Shown piece by piece: positions 1 through 5,521 of a stretch of 8,368 bases of DNA. This DNA is from Candidatus Harrisonbacteria bacterium (GTDB lineage: Bacteria > Patescibacteriota > Minisyncoccia > UBA6257 > 1-14-0-10-44-23). The notes under the pieces were generated by a model, which was given only the letters and a program-made list of their open reading frames with translations, made no database searches and had not been told where the DNA came from. Location: NCBI GenBank assembly GCA_023244975.1, contig JAHFLG010000043.1, positions 1-8,368 on the forward strand. Reading direction: 5' to 3'. Position 1 is the stretch's first letter; each line of letters opens with the position of its first letter. A program made the translations under genes and the position numbers.

Positions 1-1
1 G

Positions 2-25
2 CTCCCCGAACCCGAAGAGGAGTGA
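2..25 (+). CDS. possible 3' end of an upstream gene (partial)
   Basis: Frame 2 from the window edge reads LPEPEEE and then a TGA stop. The acidic, proline-containing ending is typical of a protein C-terminus, and the stop is followed directly by a strong stem-loop and a promoter, as expected at the end of a transcription unit. Only seven codons are visible, so the product cannot be named. The other two forward frames also stop by base 84, so this choice rests on residue composition and position only. Confidence 0.25.
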   Translation, partial: LPEPEEE

Positions 26-38
26 CGGACCTTGAGTT

Positions 39-71
39 GGCCCCGGATCACGCTTGCGCGGGTCCGGGGTC
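39..71 (+). terminator. GC-rich stem-loop, terminator-like or REP-type palindrome
   Basis: CCCCGGA (41-47) pairs with TCCGGGG (63-69). The stem extends outward through G40-T70 and G39-C71 and inward through T48-G62 and C49-G61, closing further over a small TTGC loop. It lies between a possible upstream stop codon (23-25) and the rpsA promoter, where a terminator belongs. No run of T follows (the next bases are TCGCTTCACA), so it is not a textbook intrinsic terminator. A REP-like extragenic palindrome or a 3'-end protecting hairpin fits equally well. Confidence 0.45.
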
Positions 72-80
72 GCTTCACAT

Positions 81-109
81 TTGACGAATAGCAACATTTC
101 TGCTATCTT
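81..109 (+). promoter_or_regulatory. promoter of the rpsA-rpsO-NYN cluster
   Basis: The -35 box TTGACG (81-86) is separated by 17 bases from the -10 box TATCTT (104-109), which is preceded by TGC (101-103), an extended -10. The predicted transcript starts near 116, giving a leader of about 70 bases before the rpsA ATG. A perfect inverted repeat, ATAGCA (88-93) and TGCTAT (101-106), lies across the spacer and enters the -10, so it could be an operator. Confidence 0.65.
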
Positions 110-115
110 ATAGAA

Positions 116-188
116 ACCTTGATGTAGTACTGAGGAGCCAGGTACTGATCAATTAATACAACTAAGTGGCTTCAAAAGTTACTTTTAG
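116..188 (+). promoter_or_regulatory. structured leader of rpsA mRNA
   Basis: The predicted leader has two hairpins with an A/T-rich stretch between them. Hairpin 1 (126-146) pairs AGTA with TACT and CTG with CAG, with G142 bulged, and shows AGGAGC in its loop. Hairpin 2 (164-184) pairs AAGTGGC with GTTACTT, including two G-U pairs, and ends four bases before the ATG. No Shine-Dalgarno sequence lies at normal distance from the start. The layout recalls the gammaproteobacterial rpsA leader, where S1 controls its own translation from hairpins without a canonical ribosome site. That parallel is inference. Confidence 0.45.
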
Positions 189-1271
189 ATGAAAACGAAC
201 AGTGATTCCACGCTGGCGCAGCTTCTCAAGAACACGACCGGCATTATCAAGACTCTTAAGGCAGTAGACTTCGCAGAAGGTACGCTGATTAAAAAGGGCC
301 AAAAACAGGCCTATTTTGATCTTGGCGTCTTTGGCACCGCCATCATTTATGGTGTCGAGTACCTCAATGCCAGCGACATTATCAAGAAAATGGCCATTGG
401 CGACAAGATCTCAGCCAAGGTTGTTGATATTGAAAACGACGACGGCTATGTAGAATTGTCTCTCGCCGAAGCCGGCCGCCAAAAGATCTGGGCTGAAATC
501 AAAGAGATTAAGGACAAAGACGAACCGATCCTGGTCAAAATCACGGCAGCCAACTCTGGTGGTTTAATCACCGAAGTCGGTGGCATGAAGGCTTTCTTGC
601 CGGTGTCCCAGCTTTCCAATGACCACTACCCGCGCGTAACCGACGGCAGCAAGGAAAAAATCCTCGAAGAGCTCAAGAAAATGGTTGGCATGGAGCTCAA
701 AGTCAAAATTATCACCAACACTCAGAACCTGAACAAGTTGATTGTTTCTGAACGCGAAATCGCCAATGAAAACGTCAAAGAACTGCTCAACAAATACAAA
801 GTAGGGGACATCGTCGAAGGAGTTATCAGCGGCGTGGCCGACTTCGGCGCCTTTATCCGCTTTGTTGACCAGCCTTCTATTGAAGGACTCATCCACATCT
901 CTGAAATCGACCACAAGCTTATTGAAAACCCGAAAGAGGTAGTAAAAGTAAACGACACCGTCCGTGCTCAAATCGTTGAGGTCAAAGACGGCCGCGTCAG
1001 CCTATCGCTCAAGGCGCTCAAGCCAAACCCCTGGGACACAATTACCGACAAATACAAAGATGGCCAGGAAATCATGGGTACGGTCACCCGCTTCAATCCA
1101 TTCGGCGCCTTTGTCGCTCTTGACCCCGAGATCCAGGGTCTTATCCACGTCACCGAGTTCGGCGGCGTTGATGAAATGAAAAAGCAGATCGAAATCGGAA
1201 AACAGTACCGCTTTAAAGTTGAGTCGATTAAAGCAGCAGAGAAACGGATAATCTTAAAAATGGTAAAATAA
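189..1271 (+). CDS. rpsA: 30S ribosomal protein S1
   Basis: S1 binds mRNA at the 30S subunit and helps initiation on messages with weak or absent Shine-Dalgarno sequences. The 360-residue protein has four S1 (OB-fold) repeats, at about 27-95, 112-192, 204-277 and 290-359. Repeats 3 and 4 are the clearest: each has the FGAF strand followed by GLIHISEI (233-240) or GLIHVTEF (317-324), and the repeat ends SLSLKAL and IILKMVK. Repeats 1 and 2 are more divergent, as in the ribosome-binding repeats of other S1 proteins. E. coli S1 has six repeats and about 557 residues, so this is the short form seen in many Gram-positive bacteria and CPR. The ATG at 189 is forced by an in-frame TAG just upstream (186-188). 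rpsO follows after 4 bases, indicating co-transcription. A four-repeat S1-domain paralogue is the only real alternative. Confidence 0.93.
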   Translation: MKTNSDSTLAQLLKNTTGIIKTLKAVDFAEGTLIKKGQKQAYFDLGVFGTAIIYGVEYLNASDIIKKMAIGDKISAKVVDIENDDGYVELSLAEAGRQKIWAEIKEIKDKDEPILVKITAANSGGLITEVGGMKAFLPVSQLSNDHYPRVTDGSKEKILEELKKMVGMELKVKIITNTQNLNKLIVSEREIANENVKELLNKYKVGDIVEGVISGVADFGAFIRFVDQPSIEGLIHISEIDHKLIENPKEVVKVNDTVRAQIVEVKDGRVSLSLKALKPNPWDTITDKYKDGQEIMGTVTRFNPFGAFVALDPEIQGLIHVTEFGGVDEMKKQIEIGKQYRFKVESIKAAEKRIILKMVK

Positions 1272-1275
1272 CCAT

Positions 1276-1536
1276 ATGTTAACGATCAACCAAAAAAAGA
1301 AACTTATCAACGAACACCAGATCAGCGACAAGGACACAGGATCAATTCCGGTCCAGGTCTCACTGCTCACCAAGCAGATTGGCGAGCTGACAACCCATCT
1401 GAAAAAGCACGCTAAGGACAACCACAGCCGCCGCGGGCTGCTGATGATGGTTGGCAAGCGCCGCCGACTCCTTGCGTATTTTGAGAAGCACAACCCAAAG
1501 GCTCACAAGTCTTTGATCAAGAAACTCGACCTCTAA
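1276..1536 (+). CDS. rpsO: 30S ribosomal protein S15
   Basis: S15 is a primary 16S rRNA binding protein of the 30S platform and makes an intersubunit bridge to the 23S rRNA. Its 86 residues match the usual 85-90. The family signature is plain: DTGSIPVQVSLLT (20-32), then LTTHLKKHAKDNHSRRGLL (38-56) and the basic KRRRLLAYF (61-69). The block with His41, Asp48, His50 and Ser51 is the conserved rRNA-binding region. The gene begins 4 bases after the rpsA stop and ends 1 base before the next ATG, so it is the middle gene of an operon. No Shine-Dalgarno precedes the ATG (upstream bases GGTAAAATAACCAT), suggesting translational coupling to rpsA. S15 represses its own mRNA in several bacteria, but no such structure was identified here. 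Confidence 0.98.
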   Translation: MLTINQKKKLINEHQISDKDTGSIPVQVSLLTKQIGELTTHLKKHAKDNHSRRGLLMMVGKRRRLLAYFEKHNPKAHKSLIKKLDL

Positions 1537-1537
1537 T

Positions 1538-2110
1538 ATGCCCATTAAGCACAGTGATCAACGGGTTGGGATATTTATCGATATCCAGAACCTCTATCAC
1601 TCCAGCAAAAACCTCTATAACGCCCGGGTCAATTACAAAGAACTGATCCGCAACCTCGTGGCTGACCGAAAGCTCATCCGCGCCATGGCCTATGTCGTCA
1701 AGACCGAAGAGATCTTGGCGGCCGCGGCGGCAAAAGAAGGTGAGCCGCAGATGGAAAAAACGACCAAAAGCGAAAATACCTTCTTCGACGCTCTTAAACA
1801 GAGCGGTATTGAGCTACGCATCAAAGATATTCAGCTCTACCCCGGAGGCATGAAAAAGGCTGATTGGGACGTCGGCATGGCCGTGGACGCGGTGCGCATG
1901 GCTGATTTTCTCGACGTTATTATTTTGGTAACCGGAGATGGTGATTTTATCCCGCTGGTCGAATACCTCAAATGGGGTAAGGGAAGAGAGGTGGAGGTTG
2001 CGGCATTTTCCCGCAGCACCAATGCAAAATTAAAAGAAGTTGCTGATGAGTTCATCGCGCTCGAAGATCTGCCGCGGGTCATTATGCGCAAAGGACCACT
2101 AAGGAGATAA
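1538..2110 (+). CDS. NYN/LabA-type (DUF88) putative ribonuclease
   Basis: NYN domains have a PIN-like fold and are metal-dependent RNases in the members studied. In this 190-residue protein the expected acidic clusters are present: GIFIDIQNLY (11-20, Asp15), KADWDVGMAVDAVRMA (107-122, Asp111 and Asp117), and VTGDGDFIPLVEYL (131-144, Asp134 and Asp136). An alanine- and charge-rich insert at about 58-80 separates the first strand-helix unit from the rest. The basic tail after 184 (RKGPLRR) could touch RNA. The ATG is one base past the rpsO stop and nothing better lies upstream. Sitting between rpsO and pnp, it probably works in RNA decay or ribosomal RNA quality control, which is inference from location. 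The protein is the length of a single-domain LabA-like member. Its substrate cannot be read from the sequence. Confidence 0.85.
   Translation: MPIKHSDQRVGIFIDIQNLYHSSKNLYNARVNYKELIRNLVADRKLIRAMAYVVKTEEILAAAAAKEGEPQMEKTTKSENTFFDALKQSGIELRIKDIQLYPGGMKKADWDVGMAVDAVRMADFLDVIILVTGDGDFIPLVEYLKWGKGREVEVAAFSRSTNAKLKEVADEFIALEDLPRVIMRKGPLRR
2101..2106 (+). promoter_or_regulatory. Shine-Dalgarno-like AAGGAG without a nearby start codon
   Basis: AAGGAG overlaps the last codons of the NYN gene but no ATG, GTG or TTG follows at 5-10 bases. The next gene, pnp, begins 117 bases later, beyond the palindromic repeat at 2139-2198. It may be a ribosome site cut off from pnp by insertion of that repeat, or only the codons for the C-terminal residues. 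Confidence 0.3.
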
Positions 2111-2138
2111 ACATAATTAAGTACCGGGCAAACTAACG

Positions 2139-2198
2139 GTCATGCTGAGCGAAGCGAAGCATCTAAAGTCTTAGATCCTTCTCTGCGTTCAGGATGAC
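2139..2198 (+). repeat. 60-base near-perfect palindrome, dispersed-repeat type
   Basis: GTCATGCTGAGCG (2139-2151) pairs with TGCGTTCAGGATGAC (2184-2198), and the inner ATCTAA (2161-2166) with TTAGAT (2171-2176) around an AGTC loop. Of 28 facing positions, 23 are Watson-Crick pairs, one is G-T and four are mismatches (at 2144, 2152, 2155 and 2160). The wording (GTCAT..CTGAGCGAAGCGAAG..ATCT and AGATCCTTC..TCAGGATGAC) is that of a palindrome I recognise from intergenic regions of many environmental bacteria. AACTA occurs on both sides (2131-2135 and 2200-2204) and might be a target duplication. In RNA it would form a long hairpin 25 bases before the pnp ATG. Confidence 0.8.
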
Positions 2199-2223
2199 GA
2201 ACTAGTCCGGCTTCACAATAAAA

Positions 2224-4326
2224 ATGGATTTACGAAAAAAAGAGTTTAAGCTCGAGTACGCAGGTAAAACGTTGTCATTAGAAGTCTCGCGTGTGGCCGA
2301 ACAGGCCAATGCCTCGGTCATCGGTCGCTATGGCGACACCGCAGTGCTTGCCACCGCCGTGATGAGCGATGTCGACAAGAACATGAATTATTTCCCGCTC
2401 TTTGTGGATTATGAAGAGCGTTTTTACGCCGTAGGAAAAATCCTCGGCAGCCGCTTTGTCCGCCGCGAAGGCCGAGCCAGCGAAGAGGCCGTGCTGTCCG
2501 GACGCATCATCGACCGCACTATTCGTCCGCTGTTTGATCAGCGCCTGCGCCGCGAGGTTCAGGTTGTCATTACTATTTTGAGCCTTGATGAAGAAGATGA
2601 TTTGGACTTTCTGGGTCTTGTCACCGCTTCAACGGCTCTCTCAATCTCAAACATTCCGTGGGTCGGACCGGTCGGGGGAGTAAAGGTTGTCCGTAAAGAC
2701 GGCAAGCTCCTGCTCAACCCGAAAAATTCACTGCTGACTGACGGCTACGAATTCCAGGCCTTTGCCTCAGGACCAAAAGACCGCATCAACATGATTGAAG
2801 TTGAGGGCATGGAGGCTACTGAGGAGCAGGTTTTTGAAGGCTTTGAGCTCGCACAGAAAGAAATCAACAAGCTGATCGAATTCCAGAACAAGATTGTCTC
2901 TGAAATTGGCAAACCGAAAGAAAATGTGCAGCTCTCGGAGATCGACCCGACAGTCAAAGAAAAAATTATCGCGTTTCTCTCGGGTAAACTTGAACCGGCT
3001 ATTTACGCCGGCAGCAAAGCCGAACACGAAGCCGGCCTGTTTAGACTCGAAACCGACTTGGCCGCCCATTTGCGCGCTGAAGGAGTTGATGAAAAAAATG
3101 TCGGAGCTGCCGGATTCGCTCTTGAAGAGATGATCGGCGAAATCGTCCACAAAAATACGATAGCCAAAGGACAGCGACCCGACGGACGTAAGATAGAAGA
3201 GGTGCGCGAGCTCTACGGCGAAGTCGGACTGCTCAAAAAGACCCATGGCTCGGCCTTGTTTATCCGCGGCACCACTCAGTCTCTGGCCGTAGCTACGATT
3301 GCTCCTCCGGGAACTGAACAACTGATTGAGAGCATGAGCGTTTCGGCCAAGCGGCGTTTTATGTTGCACTACAACTTCCCGGCCTACTCGGTTGGTGAAG
3401 TCGGCCCATTCCGCGGCCCGGGTCGCCGGGAGATTGGCCATGGCGCCTTGGCTGAAAAAGCGCTGCGCAACATGCTGCCAACTAAAGACAAGTTCCCGTA
3501 CACGGTCCGCGTTGTTTCAGAAATTCTCTCAAGTAACGGCTCGTCTTCAATGGCAACCGTCTGCGCGAGTACTCTCGCCCTCATGGATGCCGGAGTACCA
3601 CTCAAAAAACCGGTCGCCGGTATTGCTATGGGTCTGATGACCGATGAAAAAGACAACTACAAAGTTCTTACTGACCTGCAGGGGGCAGAGGATCACTGGG
3701 GAGACATGGACTTTAAAGTCGCTGGCACCAAAGACGGGGTCACGGCCATCCAGCTCGACGTAAAAATCAAAGGACTGACCATGGATATGATCAAAACGAC
3801 TCTGGCTCAGGCTAAAACAGCCCGCATGCAGATTCTTGGTGTACTCACCAGCGTCCTGCCAGCTCCTCGCACTGAGATCTCACCACTCGCTCCGCTGATC
3901 ATGTCTATCAAGATCCACCCGTCGCAAATAGGATCGGTCATCGGATCAGGAGGGAAGACCATCAACGGCATCATTGAAAAAACCGGCTGTTTATCGATTG
4001 ATATCGATGACGACGGACAAGTATTTGTTTCCGGAAAAGACAAAGCTACAACCCAGGCTGCCTACAATGAAGTCATGGCAATTGTTAAAGAGTATCAGGT
4101 AGGGGAGATTATCGAGGGCCCGATTGTGAAGATGCTCGAGTTCGGCGCGATTGTCCAAATCGACAGCGGCCACGACGGCATGATTCACATCTCTGAGCTC
4201 AAGGATGGCTTCGTCAAAAAAGTAGATGACGTCGTAAAGCTCGGCGATGTAGTCAAAGCCAAAATCATCAAAGTAGACCAGGGCGGCAAAATCGGCCTGA
4301 GCTTGAAGGCGATGGGCAACGCCTAG
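2224..4326 (+). CDS. pnp: polyribonucleotide nucleotidyltransferase (PNPase)
   Basis: PNPase degrades RNA 3' to 5' using phosphate, releasing nucleoside diphosphates, and can run in reverse to add tails. It works as a cytoplasmic trimer. At 700 residues it is full length (E. coli 711). The order is: first RNase PH core (about 10-145, with RREGRASEEAVLSGRIIDRTIRPLF-type block near 80-104), helical linker domain (about 240-310), second RNase PH core (about 315-548), KH domain (555-615) with the VIGSGGK loop (572-578), and S1 domain (622-696) with GMIHISEL. Active-site landmarks are the SNGSSSMA segment (437-444) and DHWGDMDFK (490-498), whose Asp490, Asp496 and Lys498 correspond to E. coli Asp486, Asp492 and Lys494. 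The ATG has no Shine-Dalgarno before it. The leader hairpin at 2139-2198 could serve in control. The stop overlaps that of the convergent neighbour. Confidence 0.98.
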   Translation: MDLRKKEFKLEYAGKTLSLEVSRVAEQANASVIGRYGDTAVLATAVMSDVDKNMNYFPLFVDYEERFYAVGKILGSRFVRREGRASEEAVLSGRIIDRTIRPLFDQRLRREVQVVITILSLDEEDDLDFLGLVTASTALSISNIPWVGPVGGVKVVRKDGKLLLNPKNSLLTDGYEFQAFASGPKDRINMIEVEGMEATEEQVFEGFELAQKEINKLIEFQNKIVSEIGKPKENVQLSEIDPTVKEKIIAFLSGKLEPAIYAGSKAEHEAGLFRLETDLAAHLRAEGVDEKNVGAAGFALEEMIGEIVHKNTIAKGQRPDGRKIEEVRELYGEVGLLKKTHGSALFIRGTTQSLAVATIAPPGTEQLIESMSVSAKRRFMLHYNFPAYSVGEVGPFRGPGRREIGHGALAEKALRNMLPTKDKFPYTVRVVSEILSSNGSSSMATVCASTLALMDAGVPLKKPVAGIAMGLMTDEKDNYKVLTDLQGAEDHWGDMDFKVAGTKDGVTAIQLDVKIKGLTMDMIKTTLAQAKTARMQILGVLTSVLPAPRTEISPLAPLIMSIKIHPSQIGSVIGSGGKTINGIIEKTGCLSIDIDDDGQVFVSGKDKATTQAAYNEVMAIVKEYQVGEIIEGPIVKMLEFGAIVQIDSGHDGMIHISELKDGFVKKVDDVVKLGDVVKAKIIKVDQGGKIGLSLKAMGNA

Positions 4327-5414
4327 TTCTGAGATTTTGGCGGAAGCGGTGCCTTACACTTACAAAGGGTCGGATCGCATACTAACGGAGCACTACAGGT
4401 TCCTTTTTGTTCTTTGCAGTATGCGGGATTTGCCGTCATTTGGATTTTGAAATCGGCATTAGCAATAGACTCTTCTTTACTTTGCGGATTCGGAAACGGC
4501 ATGGTATATATGCACGCTTCACCGAACGTCCCGGCACCACCTGTTGTCGGACCGCCCGATGAACCACCGCCGGTACCGGGGTTCCCGCCGCCGGTGTTTG
4601 TGCCCTTTCCTCCGGATCCATTACCACTGGGAGTAATAGGCCCGTTGCCATTACACATTGATTTCACCCTGCCGGAGCCTGACGAAGAAGTGCACACATA
4701 TCTGAACCAGATAGATTTCTTATCTTCATAATTTTTTATAGCACTTTGTGTCCCGAAACCCGTAGAACCAGCTTGCTCTGCTGTGCAGATAGCCGGCTGG
4801 CACACGGTATCTTCAATTTCAGGCGGATCGGGATTCGGTACGCACCCGAGATTAACGCATGAATTGTTAAAATTTTGACATTTCTGGGTAACGTTATTTT
4901 TGTTAATTGATAAAAGTTTCTGGCACTTCGTTTCAGCTTCAGTTTTCAGCGTCTCTAATCTATCAGTATCACCATTTATTTCAGCTACAATCGAGGCGGC
5001 TTGGCCAGGGGACATAAGGTTTCCGTCAGGATGATCTTCGGTGGGAGCTTGAACCTCTGTAAACTTCTCTACCATTTTTTTCTGCTCATCTGGATCTAAC
5101 TTGTACCAACCTTTAACTCCGCTTAAAAGTCCTTCGGAATTGCTGCTCACTGATCCCTCGGCGGAAAAAGGCTGGCCGCAACTACCGGGGCAAATAATAG
5201 GAGCTGGCGCAACTGGAGGAGTTTTCGTTTTCGTCGCCGCCTCGCTTGACATGAATTCGCCGGAGCGGTTGGCGATGTAGACGACGCCAAGCGCCATACC
5301 GAACACAATACCGACAATCGCCCAGGCGTACCAGCTGTGGACGCGGCCGGAGCCGACGATCTTAAAGTCTTTCTGGATGTCGCTGACGACCTTGTCGGGA
5401 AGGTTCTGATCCAT
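4323..5414 (-). CDS. single-pass, cysteine-rich putative surface protein
   Basis: I do not recognise the family. The 363 residues form a 27-residue charged N-terminus, one membrane segment (about 28-48, WYAWAIVGIVFGMALGVVYIA), a Thr/Pro stretch (60-73), a soluble region, a Gly/Ser/Thr linker (263-298) and a compact C-terminal Cys module. All 16 cysteines lie after the membrane segment (75, 79, 164, 179, 186, 191, 205, 210, 241, 254, 301, 333, 340, 346, 351, 353), so the ectodomain is probably disulfide-bonded. The last five follow C-x6-C-x5-C-x4-C-x-C, a knottin- or EGF-like spacing. No signal peptidase site or lipobox is evident, so a signal anchor with the C-terminus outside is likely. A role in attachment or the cell envelope is inference. 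It has its own promoter, divergent from the 321-aa gene, and its TAG stop shares CTAG with the pnp stop. Confidence 0.8.
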   Translation of the reverse strand: MDQNLPDKVVSDIQKDFKIVGSGRVHSWYAWAIVGIVFGMALGVVYIANRSGEFMSSEAATKTKTPPVAPAPIICPGSCGQPFSAEGSVSSNSEGLLSGVKGWYKLDPDEQKKMVEKFTEVQAPTEDHPDGNLMSPGQAASIVAEINGDTDRLETLKTEAETKCQKLLSINKNNVTQKCQNFNNSCVNLGCVPNPDPPEIEDTVCQPAICTAEQAGSTGFGTQSAIKNYEDKKSIWFRYVCTSSSGSGRVKSMCNGNGPITPSGNGSGGKGTNTGGGNPGTGGGSSGGPTTGGAGTFGEACIYTMPFPNPQSKEESIANADFKIQMTANPAYCKEQKGTCSAPLVCDPTLCKCKAPLPPKSQN

Positions 5415-5440
5415 ATTTTATAAAATCGTTAATTGAATGA

Positions 5441-5468
5441 ATTATAGCAAACCACATAGCATTATCAA
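5441..5468 (-). promoter_or_regulatory. promoter of the cysteine-rich protein gene
   Basis: On the minus strand, TTGATA (5468-5463, five of six consensus bases) is followed after 16 bases by TATAAT (5446-5441). TGC directly precedes the -10, giving a full extended -10. The predicted start is near 5434, leaving a leader of about 20 bases. No Shine-Dalgarno is present (the bases before the ATG are ACGATTTTATAAAAT). Confidence 0.75.
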
Positions 5469-5492
5469 CGTGAAAAAGTAGTATGATATAAT
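5464..5492 (+). promoter_or_regulatory. promoter of the 321-aa/101-aa membrane protein operon
   Basis: TATAAT (5487-5492) is preceded by TGA (5484-5486), a perfect extended -10. The -35 position (5464-5469, ATCAAC) is poor, which extended -10 promoters tolerate. It overlaps the good -35 of the divergent minus-strand promoter. The predicted start is near 5499, about 22 bases before the ATG at 5522. Confidence 0.65.
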
Positions 5493-5520
5493 AAAAGGTA
5501 ATTAATGTACCTTTTATTAT
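5488..5520. repeat. perfect 13-bp inverted repeat, candidate operator
   Basis: ATAATAAAAGGTA (5488-5500) and TACCTTTTATTAT (5508-5520) are exact reverse complements around ATTAATG. The left arm covers five of the six -10 bases and reaches the predicted transcription start, and the right arm ends one base before the ATG. Because the mRNA should start inside or just after the left arm, a protein-binding DNA site is more likely than an RNA hairpin. Confidence 0.8.
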
Positions 5521-5521
5521 T

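Noticed and set aside
1..79. Open frame on the minus strand from a GTG at 79, Arg/Ser-rich
   Set aside because: It is made mostly of the GC hairpin, has no ribosome site or recognisable sequence, and runs off the window.
122..127. ATG-TAG start-stop pair in the rpsA leader
   Set aside because: It lies a few bases from the predicted mRNA end with no ribosome site. A chance hexamer is the simpler reading.
564..971. 135-codon minus-strand frame opposite rpsA
   Set aside because: Phe/Val/Asp-rich text is the expected reverse of S1 coding sequence, and no start signals are present.
2767..3441. 224-codon open frame on the minus strand inside pnp
   Set aside because: It is fully antisense to the conserved PNPase core, its residues mirror pnp codon patterns, and no promoter or ribosome site is seen.
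4414..4731. 105-codon plus-strand frame rich in proline
   Set aside because: The Pro-Pro-Val/Phe-Pro text is just the reverse reading of the Gly/Ser linker of the minus-strand gene.
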